A stretch of 64,000 nucleotides of DNA from JBMNGG01 sp050949705 (GTDB taxonomy: Bacteria > Bacillota > Thermosediminibacteria > Thermosediminibacterales > Tepidanaerobacteraceae): NCBI GenBank assembly GCA_050949705.1, contig JBMNGG010000003.1, positions 62,001-126,000 on the forward strand. The letters run 5' to 3'. A program made the position numbers and the translations under genes. Shown here one piece after another: positions 35,601 through 45,299 of this stretch (its first letter is position 1; each line of letters opens with the position of its first letter). Under the pieces are notes generated by a model that searched no databases, was not told the DNA's origin, and was given only the letters and a program-made list of their open reading frames with translations.

Positions 35601-35741
35601 ATGACTGAAAACACAATACGAAAACTTGCGGCAGAACCCAGCGGATTCAAATTTTCTATAACTGCATTGGTGCTATCGACTTATCAAACTAAACGAAAAA
35701 ACGGCATAGCCGAATATCAACGACTATGCCGAATTTTTTAG
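35601..35741 (+). CDS. Possible 46-residue small protein
   Basis: An ATG at 35601 sits 4 bp after a strong AGGAGGC and opens a 46-codon frame, MTENTIRKLAAEPSGFKFSI followed by a basic tail. The frame stays open upstream to 35493. The last third is encoded by the arms of a terminator hairpin (35700), which makes the frame suspicious. It may be a remnant of a mobile gene next to the restriction operon. No family recognised. Confidence 0.3.
   Translation: MTENTIRKLAAEPSGFKFSITALVLSTYQTKRKNGIAEYQRLCRIF
35700..35740. terminator. Rho-independent terminator
   Basis: CGGCATAG (35702-35709) pairs with CTATGCCG (35724-35731), then AATTTTTT on the plus strand. Confidence 0.7.
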
Positions 35742-35797
35742 GAATTATAAATCCCTATCTGACCGCTCCAAAAATGGGAGCCTCTTTTTGAATTTCC

Positions 35798-36673
35798 CTA
35801 TTTTCCAAATAACAAAGTTATGTAACTTGTAGTTTCTATTAAATCATTTTCTAACAGTATGCCTGAGTTGGTATGACCTAACAGTGTAAAGTTATTTACA
35901 CCTAAGCATTCCATTGTGAGGAATAGGGTACCCAAAGCAGCAGGAGAATCTAGGTGATCGTTACCCAGTGTAAAAAGTGTGTCTAGGTCTTTTTCTTCTA
36001 TAATCTTCAGTGTTTCTATATCTTTCTGTTCTGCTTCCTTTCTGGTTAGATAATGGGAAAAATCTACCGAAGCTATTATCACCGCACCATCTTCTGCAAG
36101 TTTTCCAAGATGCCTAGCCAATTGTGCGGCTTCTTTTTTTGAAACATCATGATGATATATTATGGGAACCACCTTGGTATTAGGAAGATAGTATTTTACA
36201 AAAGGCATTAAATTACCTATAGAGTGTTCTGAAGTAAAAACGTGATCCTCTCTTTTTACCAAATTTGTAGCTAAAAGTTGACTAATGCATTTTTGTTCAA
36301 CTTCTACAGTGCCAAAAGGTGTCTGCCAGCCCAAGCTGCTTGTCAATATCTTATTTCCCCTGTTCTCATGATTGGGTCCTAAGAATATAAGTAGGGGAGG
36401 GGGATTTTTTTGCAGTAACATGAAAACCTCTGATATAAGCTTGTGTGCTAGCAGATGATGTGGCACTACAGCTCCATAGATTTTTTTGTCGGGATATTCA
36501 TTGTTAACCGAAAAATTGGGATGGAAATATCTATGGTCAAAAAAGCTATTAGGGTGAGTTGCAGGGTAAACCACATAGGTGTTTGAATCATAAACCTTAC
36601 GGGCTCCCGGTGCATAACATGCCAAGATTACCCCCAAGCAAAGAATAATAATAAACATAAAGCATTTTTTCAT
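35798..36673 (-). CDS. Secreted Memo-like protein (AmmeMemoRadiSam protein B family)
   Basis: A 291-residue MEMO1-family protein. The N-terminus is hydrophobic (FMFIIILCLGVILACYAP) with a possible lipobox ILAC, so it is probably exported and lipid-anchored. The Memo core is clear: GAVVPHHLLAHKLISEVF, LIFLGPNHENRG, FGTVEVE, EHSIGNLMPFVKYYLP, IASVDFSHYLTRKEAE and DSPAALGTL. His residues in PHH, PNHE and DFSHY align with the metal-like site of Memo. Its start overlaps the upstream alpha-2-macroglobulin-like gene by 4 bp, so the two are co-translated. Usual bacterial Memo proteins are cytoplasmic; an exported one is unusual. Function unknown. Confidence 0.82.
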   Translation of the reverse strand: MKKCFMFIIILCLGVILACYAPGARKVYDSNTYVVYPATHPNSFFDHRYFHPNFSVNNEYPDKKIYGAVVPHHLLAHKLISEVFMLLQKNPPPLLIFLGPNHENRGNKILTSSLGWQTPFGTVEVEQKCISQLLATNLVKREDHVFTSEHSIGNLMPFVKYYLPNTKVVPIIYHHDVSKKEAAQLARHLGKLAEDGAVIIASVDFSHYLTRKEAEQKDIETLKIIEEKDLDTLFTLGNDHLDSPAALGTLFLTMECLGVNNFTLLGHTNSGILLENDLIETTSYITLLFGK

Positions 36674-39600
36674 TTTATATCCACCATGTCAGTACTCGTA
36701 ACATTGTATATTTTACCACTTTTCATATGCTGCATTAAAGCAGATTCCGCTTTAAATGCTCCTGGGTTGACAACTCTTGCATAGTAATTTAAAGTGCGGT
36801 TCTTTTTTTCATATACGGCAAACGTAACTTTGCTTCCGTCTATTTCCACAGGATATGACGTGTTATGGTCACCTTCTCCATGATAGTAGGGTCTCTCCAT
36901 GATTTTTAGTCCCGAAGGTAAAAAATCAGTAATAAAGTAGGGACCGTCAGGTGCTTTGGGACTGAATTCATAAGAAATATTTATCTTTATCAAGTCATTT
37001 GAATCAAAGGATTGTGTATTTTTTCCTGAGACTTGGTAGCTCCTTGTTATCTTTATTTCATCAGAGAAGGATTCGGAATTAGAATCAAATACTATATTGT
37101 AAACGGCGGTAACTCCTATACGACCTTTTATATTGTCAAATTCTATTGTGGAAAGCTTATCAGGAGTTAGCAGCAGTGTTAAAGTTTCTTTAGCTTTAAG
37201 TTGGACATTTGTTTGCTTACCTTCAATCGTATAGCTGAAACTCACGCTTTCCTCGGGAAGCAGCGGTAGAGCTCTTTTTAAGAAGAGCAATTGTTCAATA
37301 TACAGCAGGATATCAGTTGTTGAGTTTTCTAACAAATAAGCTTGTAGTTTGTTATATTCCTCAACATTGGTTCCAGCTGCTACTACAGCAGCCATAGCTG
37401 TGGCCTCTAAAATATCATCTTGATCTTGACCGTTATCTATTCTGAGTTGGCTTTCAAGATCTTCTCCACTTTCTTGAATTACAGTTTTTATTATTTGGGC
37501 AGCAGCAGGTTGATCACCTATTTCCAAAAATGCCATGGAAAGATACAGTTCTTCCATTACTGTTAGATCTTCTTGTTCTGACAAAAGCTTTAATTCTGTA
37601 AGCACGGGCTCACCTAAGGCTGAAAGACCACAAAGTGCTATAAGAGAGCGTTCACGGTTTTCATTGGGATCCTGTGCGATTTTATAGAAATAGTCCGCAA
37701 GTGCATTATTATCAAAAGCATCACTAAAAAGTGCGGCAATTTTGGCAGAGAGTTTTAAGTCTGCATCGCTATAAGGAAGAATAGCAATTCCACCCTCAGG
37801 AGTTTGATATTTTAATAGATCTAGGTCTTTATAATCTTGATAGTCAAAAGTCATATCAGAAAAATAATGTTCTAAAAGCATTTTAGCTGTTTCAGGAGCA
37901 ATTTTCTGCTCTATTCGACTACCATGAACCCCTTGTAAACGAAATAGCATATTTAAATATTGACTTCGCTCATAGTCAGTAAATGTTACGTAAGTAAGTG
38001 AATCTGAAGCACCTTGAAGCTTAAGGTCTTCATTAAGTAACCAAAAGTCTACCTGTCGTTTTGTCATTCGGCTATCTACCACATTAAATTCCATTGTCAA
38101 AGTATCAGTTAAGCCGTCAGCAGTTTTCCCTGTTACGGTTAGCTCATAGTGTCCATTTTCAAGTTCTGAAAGGGGCAGTTGAGCCATGGAAAAGGCTTTG
38201 CCTGATAGTGTCTTTCTACTTGTTTTATCACCTGACTTGAGAGCTGTTTCGTATGTTACAGTTGCACCTGCCTTTAGTTTGTCACCAAAAGCACGAATAG
38301 GTATTACAGGCTGATCACTTGTTAGATAAGTGTCATTTACTACCATGTCAACGAAGAATGGCAATTTAACTACAATGGGAGCTGTTTTTGTTGCGGCTGA
38401 CAGGTCTTTTGTTACAGCTTGACATGTAAGCCGCCAAGAAGTAAGGTTGTCTGGGACTTCAAAAGATACACGGGCCTTTCCCTGTTTATCAGTGACAATT
38501 GTTTTAAACATTACAGTATCCCTGAAATCCTTTCTTTCAGACCCTCCTTCACCACCCTGCTCAGCACCATCTGAAGGCATCAGTGGTACCTCATGGGAGA
38601 AAAAGGTTGTTTTAATGCCAGTGTCGTAAGTAGCCGTATATAAGTCATTTAGTATATCTGTATGATGGTATTGTAAAGCGTAAAGAGCTTCATCAACCAG
38701 GTTCAAATTAACTAAAGCCTCTACAGGATTACCCTTTTTGTCGGTTACTTTAATATCTACATTTACAGTATCTTTAGGCTTATATTGGATATTATCTGTT
38801 TCTATATCGATATTGAGTTCTTTTTCACTTTTATCAAATGTTACTTGAAAATTATAGGCATCATGATAATTACGACCATCAAAATATACTCCCCTTACCC
38901 AAAAATTAGGAATCAGTTCCTCTTTAAAAGTTGTAGAAAAATCGGGTGAATCCTGCACATAAGCTTCCAAAATACCATTTTGAGCCACGAAAAAGAGAAA
39001 GCTTTTGGGTCGGGGCAAAAGTAGCCCTTCATTTTCTTTCATTGAAAGCTTAACATCTTCATTAGATTTATAAGAGCTTTTTCCGTCCAAATAATACCAT
39101 GAGTGTGTGAAATCTCTTCGAAAGCCAGGTCCAAAAACTCTATGTTCTCGAGAATAGGGATTGTTATGATAATCTGTTGCAGTAAGCTCAACTATATAAG
39201 ATTCCATATTCTCCACAGGAAATGAGAAGTTGGCCTTGCCCTCTTGATTTGTTGTAACCTGACCTTCTGATTCTAAAACTTTTTTATAATCATAAATGTA
39301 TCTTGTTTCTACTTTTTTGTTTATAAAATCATAGTATTGTCCATCAGCACGTTTTTCCCAGACCTCTTTGTATATTGCATATTTAACAGAGTGATTTGCT
39401 GCAGGATCACCTTTATATGCATCTTGGTCCCATACTTCGGCTTCTCCGCTATTAATCCGGTTTACGGTTAGCCGGTCTACATTGATTTCCATCATTGCAG
39501 TATTTTCTTCAAGACTATCTGAGGCTTCTATGCTTATATCATTATTAAGAACCATGATAGAAGCCTCATTGGTAATTTCTCCGGACTCGGGTAGTTTTGC

Positions 39601-41505
39601 AGTTAAAAACAATCTCTGGTTTATGAATGGGCTAAATTGGTCTTCTTGGAATTTGGGGTAATAAGTTATATTGGCATTACCCTCTTCATCAGTAGCAACG
39701 TTTCCGTTTCCATAGTATTGAATGTAGTAACTAAGAGGAACATAAGAGGCCGGCGTTTGCTCAAAGAATTCTGCCTTAACCTGAAAATCAACTTTATCAC
39801 CTACATACACAGCCTTCTTTGAAGCCTCTATCTCCAAGCTGTAAGCAGGTTTAGTATATGTCTGGACTTCAAAGCCTCTCGTGAAAATCACATACTCTCC
39901 GGCTTTTACTTCCAGATTATAGTAGCCGGGTGATAAGTTGAGCAGTTTCATACTATCAGTAAAGTTGAAACCGTCTAGTTGAACTTCTCTACTATCTATA
40001 ATTGGGCTGTTCCACATTCTCCCCGATGAAATAACAATAGTTACTTTATCAATTGCTTTTACATCTTCAGCCCTTGGCTTTAAAATTCCCCAAAAATGAA
40101 CAGTATCATTTGGCTTGTATAAAGATCTGTCTAGATAAAGGTATTTCCAGTAACCTGCGGCGAATTCTTTTTGTGCTTCCAGCCTGGGTTCCCAATGGTG
40201 CCAAGGTGAAATAGCTGCCACAGCTTGTCTATTATCCTTTGAGATAACTGCATAAACGCCTGATGAAGTATGCTCGGGCGTAGTCAAAACAGCCAAACCG
40301 TTATTATCAGAAACAGTCGATTCGTTACTGCCCCAAATCTTAATATTGGCTCCTGCTACCGGTACTCCTTTAGACAAATCGTTTAACCATACATAAGTAT
40401 TGTTTTTATCTACAGCTGCATACAAGGAAAGGTCTGTTACCTGAAACCATACCTGCCGCTTTAAATCGAAAAACTGAGTTTCAGCCACATAATATCCGGC
40501 TGTCATAGGTTCGGGAAATTCAATAAAATTCATGTAATCAGATTCCAGGATAGTGGTGGAGAACTTTGATACAGTTTCCAGCTTGGATGTGTCTTCCTGG
40601 TATTTTTCGCGATTTCTATAGGCCCAATATGGGACTTTATTTCTTTTTACCATTGATTCAATATAATCATCTGCGCTTTGGTATTTATATACTACAAATT
40701 CCAGTTCATCAGGTAAAACATTGCCGCCCCAGTTGTAATAACTGAATTGAAAGAGGGGTTTTTCGTTAGTAGTAAATTCATGAGTGTTTTTATAGAAATT
40801 CAAATTGTAATCATGGGTGACTTCCCCACAAGTTTCGAATTGAAAGGTATAATCCTTTTCAAGAACTTGACTGCTGCCAGATAAGGGTAAGCCTTTCTTT
40901 ATGGTTACTGTGTAAATCGTTTCGGGTTCAAGGCTCTTAGGCACAAATACAGCGGTTTTCTTATGGATTTCAAATGTCCCCTTAACTCGTGGGCTTATAT
41001 CAAAGAAGTCGGGTAGTTTATCGTAATTTAGATGACTGAAAGAAATTTCAATTCCGGTATTCAATGGAACTTCCGTTGCTTGGTCACGGGGGAGTGTCGA
41101 AACAACCTTAAAATCCCCTTTAGTTTGAAAAGCCCAGTTCAAAGGAGCTGTACCTTCTGCTGATATACCAAACTTATAGATTTTCTGAGGCTCTAAAAGT
41201 TCTTTAGGAAGTACACGAATTTTATTGGGGTCTGCATCGTCTTTTTTTACTGTAAAATCGATGCTTGGATCTACAGTGAGATGATTCTCGATAAATCCCA
41301 AGTCTAAACTGGACTTAGCAGTAAGGACAAATTCCGTATCCAAATCCACCCCGGCACTGTCATGTTTAGTGGGCATCATACTTATTTCTGCTGCAAAAGC
41401 TTCAGTGATGGTGGGAGCATTTTTACCTCTATATATAGTAATACCGAACACCAAGAAAATAGTTATCACAATAGACAAAGCCAAAAGGCGCCTTGATTTT
41501 TGCAT
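36670..41505 (-). CDS. Alpha-2-macroglobulin-like secreted protein without thioester Cys
   Basis: A 1611-residue bacterial alpha-2-macroglobulin-family protein. It has an N-terminal membrane/signal segment (about 7-25), two Ig-like Big_5-type domains (about 40-225), macroglobulin MG domains including an MG2 region (DRSLYKPNDTVHFWGILKPR), a bait-like stretch, the A2M domain (KTIVTDKQGKARVSFEVPDN, then LTSWRLTC) and a helical TED-like region. At the expected thioester position (about residue 1195) the sequence is HGSRIEQ rather than GCxEQ, so covalent trapping of proteases is not possible. Such thioester-less forms (like YfaS types) are thought to act as surface protease traps or structural partners. 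It is the first gene of a pair with the Memo-like protein. Confidence 0.85.
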   Translation of the reverse strand: MQKSRRLLALSIVITIFLVFGITIYRGKNAPTITEAFAAEISMMPTKHDSAGVDLDTEFVLTAKSSLDLGFIENHLTVDPSIDFTVKKDDADPNKIRVLPKELLEPQKIYKFGISAEGTAPLNWAFQTKGDFKVVSTLPRDQATEVPLNTGIEISFSHLNYDKLPDFFDISPRVKGTFEIHKKTAVFVPKSLEPETIYTVTIKKGLPLSGSSQVLEKDYTFQFETCGEVTHDYNLNFYKNTHEFTTNEKPLFQFSYYNWGGNVLPDELEFVVYKYQSADDYIESMVKRNKVPYWAYRNREKYQEDTSKLETVSKFSTTILESDYMNFIEFPEPMTAGYYVAETQFFDLKRQVWFQVTDLSLYAAVDKNNTYVWLNDLSKGVPVAGANIKIWGSNESTVSDNNGLAVLTTPEHTSSGVYAVISKDNRQAVAAISPWHHWEPRLEAQKEFAAGYWKYLYLDRSLYKPNDTVHFWGILKPRAEDVKAIDKVTIVISSGRMWNSPIIDSREVQLDGFNFTDSMKLLNLSPGYYNLEVKAGEYVIFTRGFEVQTYTKPAYSLEIEASKKAVYVGDKVDFQVKAEFFEQTPASYVPLSYYIQYYGNGNVATDEEGNANITYYPKFQEDQFSPFINQRLFLTAKLPESGEITNEASIMVLNNDISIEASDSLEENTAMMEINVDRLTVNRINSGEAEVWDQDAYKGDPAANHSVKYAIYKEVWEKRADGQYYDFINKKVETRYIYDYKKVLESEGQVTTNQEGKANFSFPVENMESYIVELTATDYHNNPYSREHRVFGPGFRRDFTHSWYYLDGKSSYKSNEDVKLSMKENEGLLLPRPKSFLFFVAQNGILEAYVQDSPDFSTTFKEELIPNFWVRGVYFDGRNYHDAYNFQVTFDKSEKELNIDIETDNIQYKPKDTVNVDIKVTDKKGNPVEALVNLNLVDEALYALQYHHTDILNDLYTATYDTGIKTTFFSHEVPLMPSDGAEQGGEGGSERKDFRDTVMFKTIVTDKQGKARVSFEVPDNLTSWRLTCQAVTKDLSAATKTAPIVVKLPFFVDMVVNDTYLTSDQPVIPIRAFGDKLKAGATVTYETALKSGDKTSRKTLSGKAFSMAQLPLSELENGHYELTVTGKTADGLTDTLTMEFNVVDSRMTKRQVDFWLLNEDLKLQGASDSLTYVTFTDYERSQYLNMLFRLQGVHGSRIEQKIAPETAKMLLEHYFSDMTFDYQDYKDLDLLKYQTPEGGIAILPYSDADLKLSAKIAALFSDAFDNNALADYFYKIAQDPNENRERSLIALCGLSALGEPVLTELKLLSEQEDLTVMEELYLSMAFLEIGDQPAAAQIIKTVIQESGEDLESQLRIDNGQDQDDILEATAMAAVVAAGTNVEEYNKLQAYLLENSTTDILLYIEQLLFLKRALPLLPEESVSFSYTIEGKQTNVQLKAKETLTLLLTPDKLSTIEFDNIKGRIGVTAVYNIVFDSNSESFSDEIKITRSYQVSGKNTQSFDSNDLIKINISYEFSPKAPDGPYFITDFLPSGLKIMERPYYHGEGDHNTSYPVEIDGSKVTFAVYEKKNRTLNYYARVVNPGAFKAESALMQHMKSGKIYNVTSTDMVDIK

Positions 41506-41584
41506 TTTGTCATCTCCTCACAAAATACTTATCATAATTTTAGACGCGAACGGCAAGTGAATAGTTCCAATATGTATTATCTTG

Positions 41585-41623
41585 AAAATTAAAAGGGCAC
41601 TGATTTATATAATCTCAGTGCCG
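41585..41623 (-). terminator. Terminator after speE
   Basis: GGCACTGA (41596-41603) pairs with TCAGTGCC (41615-41622); on the minus strand the hairpin is followed by CTTTTAATTTT. Confidence 0.75.
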
Positions 41624-41637
41624 TAGTAATTATTAGG

Positions 41638-42492
41638 TCAATCCACATTTAATATTTTTTTAATAAATTCAGGTAATGCAAAACATCCCCTGATAATATC
41701 CTTGTTTATATAAAGAGTATCTTTATCAAATTTTTCGGGATTTGCTTCCCCATATTTTTTAGAACCCATAGTAAAAGTCCAAAAACCACCGGGGTAAGTC
41801 GGTACAGTGGCCATATATACTCTTACGATTGGGAATAGTTTATTTAATCGTCTATTAATACTTACCATCATTTCAGAGTAGAATATGGGGGATTCGCTTT
41901 GACATACCATTAATCCATCATCCTGTAAAATATCATATAAATCATTATAAAATTCCTGCTGGAAAAGCTGCACTGCTGGCCCTACAGGATCTGAGGAATC
42001 AACTATAATAATGTCATACAAATAATCTCTCTTTTGTTTTACAAATGCAGTGCCATCCTCGTAGATAAAGTTTATCCTGGGGTCAGACAGATTTCCTGAA
42101 ACTTCTGGTAAATACTTTTTACAAGCTTCAACTACTTTTTGATCAATTTCAACCATATCGATTATTTCTATATTGGGATATTTAGCCACCTCTCGGGCTG
42201 CTCCACAGTCTCCACCGCCTATTATAAGAACATTTTTTGGATTTGGATGCACATTTAAAGGTATATGTGCAATCATCTCGTTATATATATAACCATCCAA
42301 AGCTGTTGTTTGAATTGCACCGTCAAGAACTAACATACGGCCGAAATCGTAAGAGTCCAGGATTATAACCTTTTGAAACGAGGAGTTTTCCGAATATATT
42401 ACATCCTTGATTCTGTAGTCCAACTTCAGATTGTCACGGTCTTCTTCAGTGAACCACATTTCGTTACCTATTTTTCGCAAATATTTTTCCAT
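41638..42492 (-). CDS. speE: Spermidine synthase
   Basis: A 284-residue polyamine aminopropyltransferase. It starts with the family's MWFTEE-D motif, has the decarboxylated-SAM site VLIIGGGDCGAAREV (GGGDG-type, with Cys in place of the second Gly), the DMVEIDQKVVEACKKYLP strand, YEDGTAFV and the putrescine-binding IIVDSSDPVGPA. Length is typical. It transfers aminopropyl from decarboxylated SAM to putrescine. No speD or speB lies in the window. GGAG lies 13 bp before the ATG, a long spacing. Confidence 0.93.
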   Translation of the reverse strand: MEKYLRKIGNEMWFTEEDRDNLKLDYRIKDVIYSENSSFQKVIILDSYDFGRMLVLDGAIQTTALDGYIYNEMIAHIPLNVHPNPKNVLIIGGGDCGAAREVAKYPNIEIIDMVEIDQKVVEACKKYLPEVSGNLSDPRINFIYEDGTAFVKQKRDYLYDIIIVDSSDPVGPAVQLFQQEFYNDLYDILQDDGLMVCQSESPIFYSEMMVSINRRLNKLFPIVRVYMATVPTYPGGFWTFTMGSKKYGEANPEKFDKDTLYINKDIIRGCFALPEFIKKILNVD

Positions 42493-42657
42493 TTTATATA
42501 GAAAACTCCTTTCATGTGTATTCGGTTTATATAAATAATAACATGTATTTTCATATATATCAAAAGTGTAGAGTATTTTTCGGATACTGCATTTACTATA
42601 AGTTAATTGACATGTAATGAAAATAATGGCACAATTAAAAAAGAAAAGGGATTATCT

Positions 42658-42921
42658 TTATTTTGCAAACTCCAAAACCGCTAGCAGGAGAAATATTAAA
42701 AATAATATACTGGTTATTTGGTCTACAATCCATCGGTCTTTTGGGCTTACCATTTTCATAAGCAAATTTTCAATAGGCCCAACTATTACTATTGCCACAG
42801 TTATATATATAGGCGCTACATAACCCTTTCTTGCAAAGAGACTTAGTGAGATTAAGGCGATTAAAATGCCTAAGGCATAGTTTAAAAAAACAAAGACATT
42901 TTTAAGCTGTCCATTTGACAT
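42658..42921 (-). CDS. Small membrane protein, three helices
   Basis: An 87-residue hydrophobic protein with three predicted membrane helices (about 8-28, 33-55, 68-86) and the loop MVSPKDRWIVDQ. GAGGTG lies 6 bp before the ATG, which supports it as a real gene. It is divergent from the flavin reductase-like gene and lies upstream of speE on the same strand, 165 bp away. I do not recognise a family. Confidence 0.6.
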   Translation of the reverse strand: MSNGQLKNVFVFLNYALGILIALISLSLFARKGYVAPIYITVAIVIVGPIENLLMKMVSPKDRWIVDQITSILFLIFLLLAVLEFAK

Positions 42922-43077
42922 GTTAGCACCTCGAATCTAAAGGTGATAGATATAAAATTTTACACCCTTGTTATAATATATGTAATTATCTTTAAAAGTA
43001 CATTTGTTATGAAAAAAACAAATCATAAAAGAGGATGTTATTCTTCAATAAAAAATATATTCAGGAGGAGATTTTTC

Positions 43078-43581
43078 TTGAAAGAACTTAATATTGCTAA
43101 AGTGTCTGAAAAAGTCATTGAACAGCTTCCCAAGGGAGCATTATTGACAGTAAAATCAAAGGACAAGTTAAACACCATGACTATAGGATGGGCTACATTA
43201 GGTCGTGTGTGGAATAAACCTATAATGACAGTTTTAGTGAGATTTTCGAGATTTACACATGATATTATCAGTGACTCTGATTCTTTTACGGTAAGCTTTT
43301 CATTTGATGGTAGTCTGAAACAGGCTATTGGCGTTTGTGGAGAAAAGTCGGGAAGGGATATGGATAAGTTAAAAGAATTGGGTCTTACCCCTGTTTATGT
43401 TGATGGTGTTGAATCACCTTATATTGATGAAGGGGACCTCCATTTCATCTGTAAGACAATATACAAAAATACTATGGAACCTCAGCTGCTCTCTGAGGAA
43501 ATTCGGGACAAATGGTATCAAGACAATGACTATCATGTAATTTTTTATGGAGAAGTATTAAAGGTCTTACAAAAAGATTAA
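43078..43581 (+). CDS. Flavin reductase-like / FMN-binding split-barrel protein
   Basis: A 167-residue protein of the flavin reductase-like family, with PKGALLTVKSKDKLNTMTIGWATLG (seen as GALLTV and NTMTIGW), RFSRFTHDII and the DSFTVSFS strand. Such proteins bind FMN and may act as an NAD(P)H:FMN oxidoreductase. Start is TTG 43078, 9 bp after AGGAGG; the frame upstream to 42943 lacks a ribosome site and would add a non-homologous hydrophobic segment. It forms a single-gene unit ended by a hairpin. Confidence 0.85.
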   Translation: MKELNIAKVSEKVIEQLPKGALLTVKSKDKLNTMTIGWATLGRVWNKPIMTVLVRFSRFTHDIISDSDSFTVSFSFDGSLKQAIGVCGEKSGRDMDKLKELGLTPVYVDGVESPYIDEGDLHFICKTIYKNTMEPQLLSEEIRDKWYQDNDYHVIFYGEVLKVLQKD

Positions 43582-43585
43582 ATAA

Positions 43586-43618
43586 CTAAAGTCCGCACTT
43601 ATCAGGTGCGGACTTTAG
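43586..43618. terminator. Perfect hairpin between the convergent flavin reductase and degV genes
   Basis: CTAAAGTCCGCAC pairs perfectly with GTGCGGACTTTAG over a 7-base loop. It lacks a long T-run but sits between convergent genes and probably serves both. Confidence 0.7.
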
Positions 43619-43648
43619 CATACATGTTAATTCCTAATCTAAAATAAT

Positions 43649-44479
43649 CTAAAAAGTTATAACTATTCCATCTTCACCAGAATAAGTGCCGATTGTAGGG
43701 CCAATGGGGAAGATAAGAACATCGCGAGGATTATATCTATTTATAAGTTCAGCTTTTATAAATTCCGTATCCTCGGGATTTTTGGCATGTGTAATGCAAA
43801 TAACAGTATCGGAAAAGTCTTTTTTTCTTTCTCCTATCAGGGATATAAGACGTTTCAAAGCCTTTCTGTTTCCTCTTACTTTTTCAAGTGGCACAACTTC
43901 GCCTTTAATACCTTCACATATTAATTTGACATTCATAACTTTAGCCAAAGCTCCCTGAAAGTTGGTTATACGGCCGCCTTTGACTATGTTATCAAGGTTT
44001 TTAAGGTATATAAAAATTGTCATTGCATTATCTCTAAAATTAGTTAGGTGCTCAACTATTTCATTTACAGAGTACCCGGAATCTCTAAGCTCTACAGCTT
44101 TCATAATCTGCAGAGCATGACCAGGGGATGCTGCATAAGAGTCAAAAACCGTCACAGGGACTGAAGCCATAGATTTTGCCAAATTTGCTGACTGAAAAGT
44201 GCCGCTGAGCTTTGATGAAATAGTAATACATAAAATTTCATCCTCAGGTGCGGCAATATCCTCAAAAACCTTTAAAAAATCTGCAGGGGAAGGTTGGGCA
44301 GTTTTAGGTAGCTCCTTTGATGCAGCCATTTTCTTAAAAAAATCATCTGTGCTAATATCAATTCTTTCTTTAAACTCCTCATCTTGAAATCTAATAGTTA
44401 AAGGTACTATGGGGATGTTGTGATGCTTAAGATAATCATCTGGTAAATCACATGAACTATCGGCAACGATATGTATCAA
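43649..44479 (-). CDS. DegV-family fatty acid-binding protein
   Basis: A 276-residue DegV protein: HIVADSSCDLPDDYL at the N-terminus, VPLTIRFQDEEF, SQPSPADF-type motif (TAQPSPADFLKVF) and CITISSKLSGTFQSA, all diagnostic. DegV/FakB proteins bind a fatty acid and present it to the FakA kinase; FakA is not in the window. I choose the TTG at 44479, 7 bp after GGAGG, because the earlier frame to 44524 overlaps that site. It follows the sirtuin gene by 22 bp on the same strand and is probably in its operon. Confidence 0.92.
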   Translation of the reverse strand: MIHIVADSSCDLPDDYLKHHNIPIVPLTIRFQDEEFKERIDISTDDFFKKMAASKELPKTAQPSPADFLKVFEDIAAPEDEILCITISSKLSGTFQSANLAKSMASVPVTVFDSYAASPGHALQIMKAVELRDSGYSVNEIVEHLTNFRDNAMTIFIYLKNLDNIVKGGRITNFQGALAKVMNVKLICEGIKGEVVPLEKVRGNRKALKRLISLIGERKKDFSDTVICITHAKNPEDTEFIKAELINRYNPRDVLIFPIGPTIGTYSGEDGIVITF

Positions 44480-44501
44480 TACACTTCCTCCTTTTGAAAA
44501 T

Positions 44502-45248
44502 CTATAATATATTGTTGAAATCAATGTCTAATTTTTCTGCAATTGCCTTAAAGACTTTTCCTGCGGTATCATGGATAACAATTTCAGCTTTTTCATCAAG
44601 AGGAGTTGACTCTTTATTTATTATAACAAATTTTTGACTGTAAAGGGGAAGCTGGGCTACTGGATACACCTGCAGACTACTTCCTGCTACTATCAAAAGA
44701 TCGCACCTTTTCACTTGTTCCAAAGCTCTATAATAATCATCACACATGGGGTCGCCAAAAAGCACTACATCAGGACGCACCAAGGCCTTACATTTATTAC
44801 ATATAGGTGGATTAACACCATTAGAAAATTGCTGAACAATTTCTGTAAAATTATATCTTTCTCCGCAATTAATACAGCTAGCTGTGCGAAGATGGCCGTG
44901 AACTTCAAAAAGATTTTTTGACCCTGCCTTGAAGTGTAGATTATCAATATTTTGGGTAATCACTCCTTGTATATAACCGGCTTTTTCCAAAGCAGCCAGA
45001 ACCCGGTGGTTTATATTAGGTTTAACATCTAAATATTTAGACCATCTTGGAATATTAAAATTAAAAAAACTTTTGGGGTTAGACATCAAAGACGATATAC
45101 TTGCTGCTTCAGCCGGGTTATACTTCTCCCAGAGCCCCAAGCCTTTGCTGCGATAATCAGGAATTCCACTTTCGGTGCTTATTCCGGCGCCTGTTAATGC
45201 CATCGCATACAAAGAAGATTTTAAAAGCCTCACAACCCGGTCAATCAA
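44502..45248 (-). CDS. cobB: NAD-dependent protein deacylase, sirtuin
   Basis: A 248-residue Sir2 protein. Visible: NAD site ALTGAGISTESGIPDYR, TQNIDNLH, catalytic His in FEVHGHL, four zinc Cys (CINCG and CNKCK), VRPDVVLFGD and GSSLQVYPVA. Length and motifs are those of bacterial CobB. It removes acyl groups from lysines with NAD as co-substrate. The start is uncertain between TTG 45248 (AGAGG 7 bp upstream) and GTG 45257; I prefer the first. It lies between a 52-residue gene and degV. Confidence 0.9.
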   Translation of the reverse strand: MIDRVVRLLKSSLYAMALTGAGISTESGIPDYRSKGLGLWEKYNPAEAASISSLMSNPKSFFNFNIPRWSKYLDVKPNINHRVLAALEKAGYIQGVITQNIDNLHFKAGSKNLFEVHGHLRTASCINCGERYNFTEIVQQFSNGVNPPICNKCKALVRPDVVLFGDPMCDDYYRALEQVKRCDLLIVAGSSLQVYPVAQLPLYSQKFVIINKESTPLDEKAEIVIHDTAGKVFKAIAEKLDIDFNNIL

Positions 45249-45299
45249 AAAAATCACCTCTTTCTAAAATACTATTATAATAGAATTATCAATGTTTTT

